Shown piece by piece: positions 46,577-57,030 of a stretch of 64,000 nucleotides of DNA (its first letter is position 1; each line of letters begins with the position of its first letter). A program made the position numbers and the translations under genes. Below the pieces are notes generated by a model. It was not told the DNA's origin and ran no database searches. It was given only the letters and a program-made list of their open reading frames with translations. The stretch is from Eleusine coracana subsp. coracana. Its lineage: Eukaryota > Streptophyta > Magnoliopsida > Poales > Poaceae. The stretch is from the NCBI GenBank assembly GCA_032690845.1, contig CM064426.1:70048403-70112402 (forward strand). Reading direction: 5' to 3'.

Positions 46577-49500
46577 CTTCCACTCGATTTTCTCTTCTTC
46601 CTACCACTTGATTGTGCAGGCACACCACACAAAACCCTCATGCTCTTTGTTTTCTTCGCGTCACTAGGACTAGGCCGCCACATGCACATCACAAGTTCTT
46701 GTTCTTCTTCTATTTCCATGTCATTTTTTTGGAACATTATCATTCTGCTCAACATCATCCAAAACCGAATCACATGGCACCACATCTAAAAATGATTCGG
46801 CCTGCACCATATCATCTAATACTGATTCAGGTTGCTGCGTGGCATTTTCCACATGACCTGCATCCTGAGCACCTCTCTTTCTTTTTATTGGCCAGACATT
46901 TTCAACAACAATGGGTTCAGCCTCACACTCTTCTTGGGATGGCTCCACAGCCTGCACACTTCCACGCTTTTTCCTGAAAAAGTTAAAATGATACAGAATC
47001 AAAGTAAATTTAAGTGCTCAATTGGGATGGTGAAATGTTTTTTCTCCTGAAACTAACTTTGGCTTTACTGGAGTGTAACGGCATTTGGCGGATCCAGCTC
47101 GGTGGCCAAGTTCCTGACACATCTTGCATCTATTTTTGTTGCCGTTATGTGCCCGTTTTGGTTTATCATCTTTTTTTTCCTTCTTACTACTGCTACCTTT
47201 CTCGTACCAAGCCTTGTATCTGCTCATTTTAGGCCTGCCAGCCTTTCTTTTGGCAGGGGGGGGGGACATATTGAAAATTCAAATTCCACTTCAGGCCACT
47301 AAGACTGATCTGTAAGTGGTGCTATTGGAGTTGCATATACAGCCTTGAATCTTACTACTGAATAATATTCATGCAGATAAGGGTGCATGTTTACCTTCGG
47401 CTTACCAGCCAAGAAGAGTATGGCATGTTCACATGGTTTTCCAGTGTGTTGCCACTCGAGACATGTGCATTCATGTAGATCAGTGTTAACCATATGCCTC
47501 CTTCCAGTCTTGGTATCTCTCACTTCAGCGCCCCACAAAGAACTCTCAACATCTAAATGTGCGAGATTTCTGCTCCGGTTAACCACTTGTTGAACCACTG
47601 CTGGAAGCTTATCCCCTTGCAAAGCATCACCTATTCTTCTCCTCAATTCCCACATCCGCATGATCATGATCTTAATTTGGTCAACCATGTCATGCACAAG
47701 CAAGTCTTTCAACTATCTCACCTTGTTGTTAAAACTTTCAGCCAGATTGTTATTGATATGGTCACACTTGATGGCCGTATTAAATCCTGACCTATACCAC
47801 AGCAAGGAATGTTATGTTTTCTCCATTGCTCAAACTTAGGATCTGCTGCATACACCTTGGCAAGGTGATGATCATGTGTCTTTTTGCTATAAGCTCTTGC
47901 TGCTGGCCACAGCCGCCCAAAAACTTCTCCTTTATGACCCTTCATCACATTCAGCCACATATGACCGAAGCACTTCCTCTTTTCAGCATGTGGAAATGCA
48001 CTCTTGACTGCATTTTCTAGCCCTTTACAAGCATCAGTGTGTATAGCTAAAGGTGCCACTGGGCCAATGCATCTTTTCAACTGCATCATGAACCATGTCC
48101 ATGAAGCATCTGACTCAGATTGAAACATGGCAATAGCAACAGGAAACATCCAATTATGTCCATCTAGGGCATTGCATGCTGTCAATTGACCAGTCCACTT
48201 TCCAGTCAAAAAAGATGAGTCTACGCTCAAATATGGCCTACACCCTGCTTTGAAGCCATCAATGCAAGGCTTTAAAACCATAAAAAATTTGGAGAAATAC
48301 ACCTTACCATCAGGTGCAACCTCTGTATCTATCTCCACAACACTGCCAGGTGACCTCTTCTCCACCTCTGCCTTGAAACTATACAACATCCTGAACATAT
48401 TTGCCCAATCACCATATAACTCTTTCATTGCCCTCTGTTTTGCCTTCCACACTGTGGTGTACTTCACCTTAATAGGGAACTGCTTCTCGAGATCTACTCT
48501 CAGTTTCTTTGCAGTAGTGTTTGGTGTTTTGGCTAAAATAGGACTGATCTTTTGTGCAACCCAGGCCTGTGATGTCATCTTTGATACAACCTGTGAACTA
48601 GTAATACAAGTATGTTCATGTGGCATTTGATTAACCCTGATGGTACCTACACCAGGTTGTTTCCTAGCAGAAATGTACCACTTGCAAGGCTTTGCACCCC
48701 CATCAAAGCCTCTGCACTTCGTATAAAATTTCTTTGTATCTGTCCACACAGTCTTGACGTCAAACTCCCTCCTCACTGCATAAGTCTTGAAACACATCCT
48801 AAACTCTTTCATGCTTGGAAAACACTTTCCTACTTCAATTACAGGATTGTCTGAATCATATAGAATTATGAACTCATCATCATTGTAATCATCTACCTCA
48901 TCAGCAACTTTGTTCATCAACTCTGGATCCACATCTTCAGAACCAACAGCCGCATTAGCCCCATCCCTCTCCTTCTCCTTCTCATTGTATTTATCATCTA
49001 CTGGAATTCCTAAAATTTTGGCCATCTCAGTGTCAGCCATTAGTGCAATGACCAAATCAGTACGCTCTTGCAGTCGTACTGAATTCCAGTCGACAATAAC
49101 CATATTTGCAGCACCATCACATCCCTCTTGTGTATCATCAGCAAACACTATCACTTCGGTTGAAATGGGATCTATCTGTCTACTTGTAAGCCAATCGTCA
49201 TCTGCAATCTGCATAGCCAACTTTGATGGCACATATCCAACACAAGAATCAGATTTTAGATCCACCAGCTCGGCAAGAAATATAATACGTTTGCTTGTCC
49301 AGCCGTCTTGCCGATCGATTTCATCGACAAGCGCTTCATCATCCTCCATTCTCACATACTCACCCTTCCATTCATCGAAGTGTATCAATGCCACTTCTTG
49401 CTACGTACCCCAAGGAATACTCTCCCCAATTTTATCCACCAAATTCCTCACTGCTTGCGCTTCTTGGTTGACAAGGTCCTGCAGGTCGATCTCTGCACAA

Positions 49501-49646
49501 TCAACCTCCCAACTAACCAATCTCTCCTGCTCTATGGCCCTCAGGCTACCATCAGCTAGCTTCACGACAAAGAAAAAGGGGAATTTAACGGACCATTCGA
49601 AGCTACGCCGCTCCCCCGTGTTTTGACAATGGTGCGAGAATGTCAA
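46577..49646 (-). pseudogene. Mutator-like (MULE) transposase, decayed
   Basis: Minus-strand frames 49646-49401, 49394-47718, 47712-47299, 47269-47018, 47002-46721 and about 46720-46577 form one protein. A MuDR-type N-terminal region (GKCFPSMKEFRMCFKTYAVR) precedes the DDE domain: D in YLSVDSSFLTG, D in IHTDACKGLENAV, E in QSESDASWTWF, then KRKCFGHMWLNVMKG. A SWIM zinc finger (CTCLEWQHTGKPCEH) and a CCHC-like knuckle (CKMCQELGHRAGSAKC) follow. Lesions: in-frame TAG between IPWGT and QEVALIHF, a one-base frameshift after KHNIP, a TAG at the end of NNNLAESFNNKVR, and a frameshift in an A run after NDNVP. The element was autonomous once. I could not assign its long terminal inverted repeats. Confidence 0.93.
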
Positions 49647-50224
49647 AAATTATAAGCGAAAGAGTTCTAATCAAAAGCAAAATCAGCACGAGGTGCAGAG
49701 ATTACCTCGAATTTGTCTCTCCCTGCTCCATCTGTTTTGGGCGCCCTATCTGTTTTGGGGCCATCTATTTTTTTGTCAGACTACTGCAACTCGGGCAAAA
49801 TCAGGCACGAATTCGTCAGATTCGGGGCTCAACTCGGATAGGAATGCGACTAGGGGGCGATTTGACTCACCTTAGAGGTCGTCGAGGACCTAGACCGCGC
49901 GGCGCCGGAGAGGGATTGGTACGCCGCTCAGAGGAAGCAGTAGCAGGAGGTCTTCGGTCGGTCCAGCAGACAGACTCGTGCTACCGACGGGAGCCAACGC
50001 TGGAGAGGGATGTCAACGTCGGAGACAGCACTCTGAGGTCGTCCTGTCGGAATTTGCTGCCGCTCAGATGGCGCAAAACTGGTATTTGGTCGGTAGAAAG
50101 ATTCGCGCGCCACAACGTTCTGACTGGGTCCCACGGCCGCTAACAACCAAATCTATAAAGTGTCATGACCGTTGGTGGGTTCTGGCTATTTTGCTCCATA
50201 TAGACGTCGCACGCAAGCTATTAC
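49647..50224. other. Upstream of the MULE transposase; GC-rich, no gene supported
   Basis: Probably the transposase 5' UTR/promoter and one end of the MULE. The frames here (for example 167 codons on the plus strand) lack family features and overlap frames on the other strand. Confidence 0.4.
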
Positions 50225-50720
50225 AGTCAACTATGTTGTGCCTCGGCCAATTCCCACCAAAGATATCGCATGTGAGCTATTGGCCCCAAAGGTACACAGA
50301 CGTATTTGCTCATCTCCGCCCATGCCTCCAAACTATAAGAAAACCCGTCGCAGACATATTTTGCTTAATAGTACGCTATCATATTCTAAATTTAAGAAAA
50401 TGTTTAATCGTGGCCTCCAAAGCTCGGTTGCAAGCATTGAAGCATATATCTTCACTTTGTCAATACGGCCTCCCAAAGCAACTGACTTCAGTGTTAATAA
50501 TTTATGTTCCATAAAAGGTAAAATGATTCTTCACACGAAAATGATATCAATTTTCTCATAGAAATGAAACACTTTCAAAAAAGAACTAACATTAAGTACT
50601 CACAAAAAGTAATAATCAGTGGATTATATTTCTTTTGATGAAACATAAGTGGAGTATACTACAGATTGTGTCGATGTCTTAGAAAATAGGTACAAGAAAA
50701 CAAAAGGAGTACCAGAGCTT
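50225..50720. repeat. Duplicate of the XTH spacer sequence
   Basis: Related to 36080-36363 joined to 38509-38630, the two sides of the CACTA insertion. Shared anchors include ATGTTTAATC, CTCCNTAAGCTCGGTTG-like sequence, CATGGAAATGAAA/CATAGAAATGAAAC and GATACAAGAAAACAAA. So this copy represents the pre-insertion arrangement. Confidence 0.6.
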
Positions 50721-51025
50721 TCTTGTAGTGCTCATAAGCTCTCAATTGTTTTCAACTGTATATTATTATCCATCTCATTGAATCTGCCAATTGCCATTTC
50801 GATTAAAAAAGGTACACATTAATGTTTCAACAAAAAAAAACGCTTTAGCACTTTGGGAAGGAAGGCATTAAGTACAAGAATAATAAACTTCAAATTTAGT
50901 AGGAAATAATTGCATTATTTGTCACAGTATCGGCTATATATAGCACCATATGTGCAAAAAGATATTCATTCTGAAAGTAAACTACTTCACATTATCAGGC
51001 TGGGAAACACACTGTAGATCGTACC

Positions 51026-51103
51026 ATGGGAAAAAGGCTTACCTTCCAAAAGTTGTAATGATGGTCTTCCTCACCGCTCTTATTATCTGCTACGTTCAAG
51101 CAG
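51026..51103 (+). pseudogene. Duplicated signal-peptide exon of a TPD1-like gene, with 1-bp deletion
   Basis: Nearly identical to the exon at 51858 (including CTTCCTCACCGCTCTTATTA and CTACGTTCAAGCAG) but missing one T after ATGGGAAAAA. The frame shifts and stops at a TAA after ten codons. Flanking sequence is also shared (TTCATTCTGAAAGTAAACTA), so this is a local duplication. Confidence 0.85.
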
Positions 51104-51126
51104 GTTAATAATTATATGAACAATGA

Positions 51127-51804
51127 TATTATATTTATTTATATATATATATATATATGATAAAAAAAAGAGCCATCATATTCGCTCTCAAGGCCTAGAA
51201 ATTACCACATTAATTAGAAAAAAGAAAAAAATTACCCACTAGTGACATTATGACAAATTTAGACTAAAATACCCTTACCTATGCTAATTAATTACCCACC
51301 ATGATATAGTAACTGTAATTTACGTGAGGGAAGCACTAGGGAAAACGGAATCATAACATTATACTTTGAAGGTACGTGTTCTTTTTATTAGTTTGTTTCG
51401 CATGCTCATTATATAGAATTTGAATCAGGTCTCGAAAGACTAATGCACGTGAGGGAACCAATAAGGAAAAAAGAATCACTATTTTTTTAATTAGGTTCTA
51501 GGATTTATTTTACATGGACTAGAAGCTCGCATTCTAGGAATGAAGGAATGTGACATATTAGAGCGTGTATCCAACGGCAACCATGTTACCTCTATACGTA
51601 CGTATTTTAACAACTACCTACTGTTGGCATTACACAAAGATGGAGTAAATACCCTATAAATTTTAAAAATTACCATCAGTTGCCATTATGTAATTAAGTT
51701 TATAGATTTCATACATTTACTGTAAGAAAGATAATATTTGATTGATACAAGTCAAAAAATAGAATTAAAGATTAACCACGTAAATGCACGGTAGGTTAAC
51801 TAGT
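51127..51804 (+). mobile_element. Segment between duplicated exons with a Helitron-like 3' end
   Basis: The segment ends TTAACCACGTAAATGCACGG, TAGGTTAACTAG, then host T: a TTAACC/GGTTAA hairpin just before CTAG, resembling a Helitron 3' end. A (TA)n run lies at 51140. The left boundary is not defined. Confidence 0.35.
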
Positions 51805-51857
51805 TCATTCTGAAAGTAAACTATTATCAGTCTGGGAAACATACTGTAGATCGTACC

Positions 51858-51936
51858 ATGGGAAAAATGGCTTACCTTCCAAAAGTTGTAATGATGGTCT
51901 TCCTCACCGCTCTTATTATCTGCTACGTTCAAGCAG
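51858..51936 (+). CDS. Signal-peptide exon of a TPD1-like secreted protein gene
   Basis: Reads MGKMAYLPKVVMMVFLTALI then ICYVQA, a textbook secretion signal, ending in a good donor (CAG|GTAAATAAT) in phase 1. The expected partner exons are the cysteine-rich pieces at 53246-53390 and 54253-54537. Because these are split, duplicated and separated by insertions, the gene as a whole may no longer be functional, though this exon is intact. Confidence 0.65.
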
Positions 51937-51984
51937 GTAAATAATTACATGAACAATGATTGTATAGCCGAAAATAAAGGTTTT

Positions 51985-52293
51985 AGACCATATTTGACAG
52001 ACCTCCAAATCCATGTTTAGAAATATTTTCCTGACACGTTTTAGGCGTTAACCTACCGGTTTTTTGCCGTCATGATTTTCTGGTTTTTTAGTAGTTATAG
52101 ATTTCTTGCAGCTTCTCATACCTAGCTCTAGAATTCTACGCCCACATACCAATCTAGACCTTATTAATCCATTCACAACTGCTCTAGATTCATAGCATTT
52201 TAGAACTAGCTGAAAACCTAGCTTAAAACTTCATCTTAGCTTATAAACTCAAAATTTCCATGGATGAGTTGGAGGGTTTACCAAACAGGGCCT
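51985..52293. mobile_element. Possible Tourist-like MITE
   Basis: The right end GTTTACCAAACAGGGCC and the left stretch TTTTAGACCATATTTGACAG look like a degraded terminal inverted repeat of the GGCCCTGTTTGG type. No convincing target duplication. Confidence 0.4.
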
Positions 52294-52302
52294 TAACTAT
52301 AC

Positions 52303-52622
52303 CGAAGGTGTGAGCGAAATGCTCACCTTATGGGCAATCTGGTGTGAGCGAAATGGACGAGTGTTCCGACAACAAGAAACCATGGTGGACCACCTACTAT
52401 CCAAGGTACAAGATGAGGCACGCAACTGGTTGATGGCAGGAGCGAAAGATCTTGCCAAAATCGGCGTCCTCCAAACTAGCAAGTAGTTACCATAACTAAC
52501 CATGCCTTGGCGGTCTGTCTGATCGTTAAAGGAATGATGTAATTGTGCCGGTTGTGCATGTAAAACTCTAATTTCTTCTTATTAATCCAATGCCGGACAA
52601 TGTCTCGCATTTTTCGAAAAGA
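52303..52622 (+). mobile_element. 5'-truncated L1-type LINE
   Basis: Flanked by direct repeats AACTATAC at 52295-52302 and 52623-52630. The plus-strand frame 52319-52486 encodes the end of an ORF2 reverse-transcriptase protein (LWAIWCERNGRVFRQQE, VQDEARNWLMAGAKDLA), followed by a LINE-like 3' UTR ending CGCATTTTTCGAAAAG. Only about 320 bases remain, as in typical dead-on-arrival LINE copies. Confidence 0.85.
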
Positions 52623-52677
52623 AACTATACAGATGGTTCATGCTCCTGCATGCAGTAGCAAGACATTCCATAGGATA

Positions 52678-52986
52678 TTTAATTAAAAGGAAACATATAC
52701 TATGAGAACTGATTTTCTATTACAACTTCAATCAACATCACAAAATTCTAAATCAATGACCAGGAGTAGATATGGATTAGTTTAGCACTTAACCCCCTCC
52801 ACTAATCCCACCCTAACACTTAGCACTTGATTATGCTGCTGATTGGGGTGGGGGGTTAATAAAAAGAAAGTGCTAAACTAATCCATATCTACTCTGACCA
52901 TTGATTTAGGATCCTGTGATATTGATTGAAGTTCTTATAGTTCTTATAGAAAGCCTGTTCACATAGTATATGTTCCCTTAATTAAA
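52678..52986. mobile_element. Long fold-back element (MITE) with ~110-base arms
   Basis: The left arm from TTAATTAAAAGGAAACATAT is complementary, with small gaps, to the right arm ending ATATGTTCCCTTAATTAA. The most regular part is AACTTCAATCAACATCACA against its mirror near 52930, continuing through CTAAATCAATGACC and GGATTAGTTTAGCACTT. The loop is about 80 bases. Confidence 0.8.
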
Positions 52987-53001
52987 ACACTTACAAAAAG
53001 A

Positions 53002-53213
53002 TACTCCCTCCATCCTAAAATAATTAGCATTCTAGCTTCATCCAGTTTTTCCAAAATAATTGATATTCTCACTTGTCGAGACACCTTTCTCTCTTCCTAA
53101 TACACTTTTATCTCTATCTCTCTCCTCGTTTTTTGCGTACCTACTTTATTCCTTCTCTTCTTAATCTCCATGTCAAGGACTAAAATACCAAATATTATGG
53201 AACGGAGAGAGTA
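53002..53213. mobile_element. Stowaway-like MITE in a duplicated TPD1-like segment
   Basis: TA-flanked, left CTCCCTCCATCCTAAAATAA, right ending TATTATGGAACGGAGAGAG. A second copy of the surrounding sequence at 53284 (ACACTTACAAAAAGATACTG) lacks the insert, which acts as an empty site. Confidence 0.8.
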
Positions 53214-53245
53214 TATATTTATCATATATATGTTCTTACATGTAG

Positions 53246-53395
53246 GTGGAGCGGAGCATAATTGTCAGTTGTACGACATTGTCAAAACACTTACAAAAAG
53301 ATACTGTATATATCTATCATATATATGTTCTTACATGTATGTGGACCAGAGCATGGTTGTCAGTTGTACGACATTGTCACTGGCAGGAGTTAAGT
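53246..53395 (+). pseudogene. Duplicated exon fragments of a TPD1-like gene
   Basis: Two tandem copies encode the start of a TPD1-type domain: GAEHNCQLYDIV at about 53248-53283 and GPEHGCQLYDIV at about 53344-53388. The first has a proper acceptor (ACATGTAG|G); in the second the AG has become AT. After DIV neither continues into the rest of the domain. Confidence 0.6.
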
Positions 53396-53399
53396 GGAA

Positions 53400-54190
53400 A
53401 GTTTGTAAGACTCTTCGCATCGGGTACTGGGAGCCATACAGTAAAGCTCCCTCCAGTACCGGTTTGGCGTAAAAAACGCCGCACCGGCGTACTGGAGACG
53501 TACGCTAAAAGAGCGGACGGCTCCGCGTCCACTATTCCTAGCGGACATAGCGTCCGTCCGCTACGCATGGGGCCCATGCTGTGCGCGCCACCAGCCACCT
53601 GCCGGAAGAGGAGAGAGAAGGAGGCTCGCCGGAAGAGGAAAGGGAGGCTCGTCGCCGTCGCCTCCGTCGGGAAGAGATGCTCGTCGCCATCGCTGTTGCC
53701 TCCGTCGGACCCACCTCGCAACGACCTCGCCTCCGTCAGGACCACCACCGTCGCGACCTCAAGATCCCGAGGAGGGAGGCGAGATCCGGCGACCGCGAGC
53801 TTAAGATCGAAGAGGAGGGGGAGGGGCACGGCGGCCGGCGCTCGGTCGAGGAGGAGCGGGCCGAGAGGAAGAGAGGCGTGGCGGCCGGCGCTCGGCCAAG
53901 GAGGGAGGAGGGGGAGGGGCACGGCGGCCGGCGCGTGGCCGAGGAGGAGCGGGGGCGCTCCCGTGGGGGAGGAGGAGGGGCGCGGTGATCGACGCTCGGC
54001 CGAGGAGGAGCGGGCCGGGAGGAGCGGCGGCGGTGGCGCTCCCGTGGGAGAGGAGGAGAGATTGGGGAGGAAGAGAGATCGGGGAGGAAAGAGAGAAAAA
54101 GAAAAAGGGTGATGATGACATGTGGGCCCTATAAAGAGTTAGTTGATATAGAGGATGGCTATAGAGTATGAATGGGTGCAGCGAAACTGA
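53400..54190. other. GC-rich block splitting the TPD1-like gene (probable insertion)
   Basis: The base composition changes sharply from the AT-rich surroundings to GC-rich, with repeated GGCGGCCGGCGCTCGG and GAGGAGGAGCGGG segments. Frames up to 288 codons exist on both strands and share low-complexity R/G/E content, so no gene is called. It resembles the cargo of the PIF/Harbinger and CACTA elements elsewhere in the window, but I could not define termini. Confidence 0.45.
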
Positions 54191-54252
54191 ATATAAGTAG
54201 AAAATTTTGCTGATCAGGACAGAATATTCTTTTTATAGGATGGATTTAGAAT

Positions 54253-54537
54253 ATGACGAGTGCAGTCAGTCTAAACGGCGAGCCGGAGTTCCGTGTGACC
54301 ATAAAGAACGAGTGCTCATGCCCACAGGCCGATGTTAAAGTGCTTTGCGACGGAGTGGACACTCTGGAGGAGATAGGTTTGAGCAAGATCCGCCCACTGG
54401 ATGATAAGGTTTGCATCATTGCGGACGGACAGCCTCTCATAAAGGGGTCCCCAGTGGTTTTCACCTATGCCTTTCATTCACCACAGGACTTCCCTGCTGT
54501 CAGTGCTACTCCAAAGGTGGAAAAAAAATTGAGTTGA
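54253..54537 (+). pseudogene. C-terminal part of a TPD1-like secreted protein
   Basis: Frame of 94 codons after a good acceptor (TTTAG at about 54249). It contains the conserved TPD1-family core: GEPEFRVTIKNECSCPQADV, VKVLCDGVD, LDDKVCIIADGQPLIKGSPV and FTYAFHSPQDFPAVSAT. TPD1 proteins are secreted cysteine-rich ligands; Arabidopsis TPD1 binds the EMS1 receptor kinase to specify tapetum. The last cysteine expected near the C-terminus is missing (ends PKVEKKLS), so the end may be altered. Family assignment is good; function of this member is unknown and it is probably detached from its first exon. Confidence 0.65.
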
Positions 54538-54884
54538 TGTAGAATTTGACATCGTCAAGAGTTATTAGATGTCACCCACAAACAGTTGATCCAAGAAGCT
54601 AAAAAGAAAAGGATGTTCCAAGAAGCTAAATAAAAAAGATGTTTCAAGAACAAAGTAAGGGACAAATAATAGGCGTTTGACTGTTTCAACAGAGCTTAAT
54701 TTTGTGCATTACTGCAGACGATACGGATCCCTCTCCTATCTTATATTATGTCTGAACTCTGCGCTTTCAACATTCTTCTGCGCTCAAAACAAGATTTAGT
54801 GCTGCTTTCAGAAAAGAAAAAAATGGTTTGTGCTGTCTTCAAATGGAGGGAAAAAAAAAACTGTGATGCGTCCTATTAGACACA

Positions 54885-54995
54885 TACTCCCTCCTCCGTT
54901 TGGATGATATTGATGTCATTCCGACCGGCTCGTTTAAACTTTGATGCATCCAGTATAATTTTGTTGTCGACAACAAATCCGGAATGGAGGGAGTA
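54885..54995. mobile_element. Stowaway-like MITE
   Basis: TA-flanked 111-base element with ends CTCCCTCCTCCGTTTGGAT and, reversed, CTCCCTCCATTCCGGATTTG. It sits downstream of the TPD1-like piece. Confidence 0.7.
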
Positions 54996-55274
54996 GACAT
55001 TTCTACAACATAAAACGAGCAAACAGAAACAAATCCTTCATGCTTATATATGTTTCCCACACGCCTCCAGCGCATGCCTCGTTCTCCCTCTCCTGGAAGA
55101 CGTCTTTCATTGCTGAGTCCTCGTACATCCTTCATCCCTGTTCGTCATCTCTGCCTCGCGTCCAACTGATTGATTTATCACACTTGTACCCGACCAAGAG
55201 TGCTATGCTATATATGGAACAAGTCGGCACACTCCGCAATTTTGCCTCTGCCTACTGAGAGCTCCCTCTCATTT

Positions 55275-55365
55275 CATATCAGAACTTGAGAGTCCATGCA
55301 ATGCAATGCATGCATCCATATCAGAACTTGAGAGTCCATGCAATGCAATACATGCATCCATATCA
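55275..55365. repeat. 42-bp tandem repeat, two copies and a part
   Basis: CATATCAGAACTTGAGAGTC followed by CATGCAATGCAATGCATGCATC repeats with one substitution, then a third partial copy starts. Confidence 0.9.
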
Positions 55366-55408
55366 GAGGAAGTTCTTAGAAAAAAGAAAAAAAATCTAAA
55401 TCGAGAGA

Positions 55409-55722
55409 CAAAGTCCCTGTTTGGTAGGACTTCTCAAAGTGCTTCTACTCTAGATTCTAGGAGAATCCATCCAAAAGGTACCAATGAAAATATATTCTAC
55501 TCCTACTTTCTAGAAACACTTCTCAAATTTATACTAAAACCTAAAAACACAAAAAACCTAGCCTCTCATGACTTCTCTACTTATTTTTGTATGGAATATA
55601 CACAAAAGACTCCATTTTGTCAAACTAAATATCATAGAGAATCTATTTCTTTTTTCAAAAAATCTGTTTTCTAGATAATCTGTTTTTTTAATCCGTTTTA
55701 TGTAAAAGTCTTACCAAAGGAG
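55409..55722. mobile_element. MITE of the TTTGGTAGGACTT type
   Basis: Starts GTCCCTGTTTGGTAGGACTT and ends GTAAAAGTCTTACCAAAGGAG, imperfect inverted repeats. Its interior (AGATAATCTGTTTTTTTAAT) resembles sequence at 8990-9240 in the duplicated unit, so the same MITE family occurs there in a degraded form. Confidence 0.5.
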
Positions 55723-55870
55723 CCTGAAGGCTCGATAGGAGACAGGCACACAAGACAGAGGACACCACGCACCAGACCACCAATAATCAATCCACAATGG
55801 CCGCTGCCTGATCCCTTATGCTCACGGTGCTCCGCCACGTCTCACTGAGCCGCCACAACTCCTACATCAA

Positions 55871-56150
55871 TTTTTTTCTATTTTAGCATTTAAAAGACAA
55901 AATGGGCTATAACAGGCCCTTGTTCAAGTGGGCCTGCCCATTTAATCATTTCTCCATGTCATGCCGTGGGCCGACAGCCGAGCCATTGGGCTGCCACGGC
56001 ATGGCCCGAGCCCTAATTTAATCTATTTTAGCATTTAAAAGACAAAATGGGCTATAACAGGCCCTTGTTCTAGTGGGTCTGCCCATTTAATTATTTCCAT
56101 GTTGTGTCGTGGGCCGGCAGCCAAGCCCTTGGGCTGCCATAGCACGGCCC
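55871..56150. repeat. Two-copy ~142-bp tandem duplication
   Basis: TTTTAGCATTTAAAAGACAA and AATGGGCTATAACAGGCCC, followed by the GGGCTGCCACGGCATGGCCC region, occur twice in tandem with scattered differences. The unit includes GGCCCG-rich sequence seen elsewhere in the window. Confidence 0.85.
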
Positions 56151-56960
56151 AAAATGGCTCGCATGCTATATCAGCTTGAAATTAAACGTGTCAGATCATT
56201 TAGGGCTCGGGCTGTGCCATGTTGGACCGGGCCAACCGATTGGATAGATCTAGACAAAACTAGTACTATTCAAATGGTCCACCTGACACGGCATGACCCA
56301 AGTGTGAAAAGGCATGACCTATTGCATTTTGGCTAGCACGACACAAAATTCATCTTGGACTGTGTCGTGCCACCCGTTATGCTACGTCGGCAACCCATGG
56401 TACGGCATGTTAGCCATGCTAGGTTGGCCCGCTAGGCCCATGAGCACAGATAACCCACTGAGGCATGTGAGCCTGACGATAGGAGGGGGCCTCGTCCTTG
56501 GCGTTGCGTGGTGGCAGAGCAGGGGGGGGATCGCCTTCGATGCTGTGTGGCAGCAATGAGGAGCTCGCCCTCAGTGAGACGTGGCGGCTGAAGTGAGCTC
56601 ACCGTCGGTGGCTTCAAGTCGGCGAAGACCATTTGATGGTGTGGCAGTGACAAAAACCATTGCTGGAGGAAGACGAGAAGATGGGGGAAGGGGAACAAGC
56701 GACAGCGAACTTGTGACACAGTGTTGGAGCGAGCGAGTGGGTGCAACGAGGGGCGACATGAGGGAAGCGGGGGTAGCATGGTGTTAGGGGTAAAGGTGTC
56801 CAAACGGGTCGCCCGGCATGGCATGGCCCAGGCACGTAAAGGCCCGACCCATATAATTTCGGGCTGACACGGCACATACTGCATTTTGGGTCGTGCTGTG
56901 CCAGCCCACATGCCACGCCGATGACTCACGGCACGGCATGCCATGAGTTAACCGTGTGGG
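56151..56960. other. GGCCCG-rich repeat DNA; no gene supported
   Basis: Contains CGGCATGGC and GGCCCRGCAC-type words in both orientations, as at 37871 and 59340-59740, typical of grass Mutator-type MITEs. Frames on both strands (up to 170 codons) lack family features. Confidence 0.4.
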
Positions 56961-57030
56961 GCCACTGTGGGAGTTCGAACTGAAGACCATATACTCTACA
57001 GGAAGCGTCCTACCGCTAGACCATGCTGGC
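56961..57030 (-). other. tRNA-like sequence (tRNA pseudogene or SINE head)
   Basis: The minus strand starts GCCAGCATGGTCTAGCGG, TAGGACGC and has AGTTCGAACTCCCACAG some 50 bases on. These fit the A box (TGGTCTAGCGGTAGG) and B box (GTTCGAACTC) of RNA polymerase III promoters in a 70-base span. The acceptor arms do not pair fully, so it is not a functional tRNA. Confidence 0.6.

Noticed and set aside
49640..50561. Frames of 167 and 178 codons upstream of the MULE transposase
   Set aside because: They overlap each other and minus-strand frames, lack motifs, and span the duplicated non-coding spacer.
53246..54112. 288-codon plus-strand frame
   Set aside because: Crosses the TPD1-like fragment in the wrong frame and continues in low-complexity GC-rich DNA.
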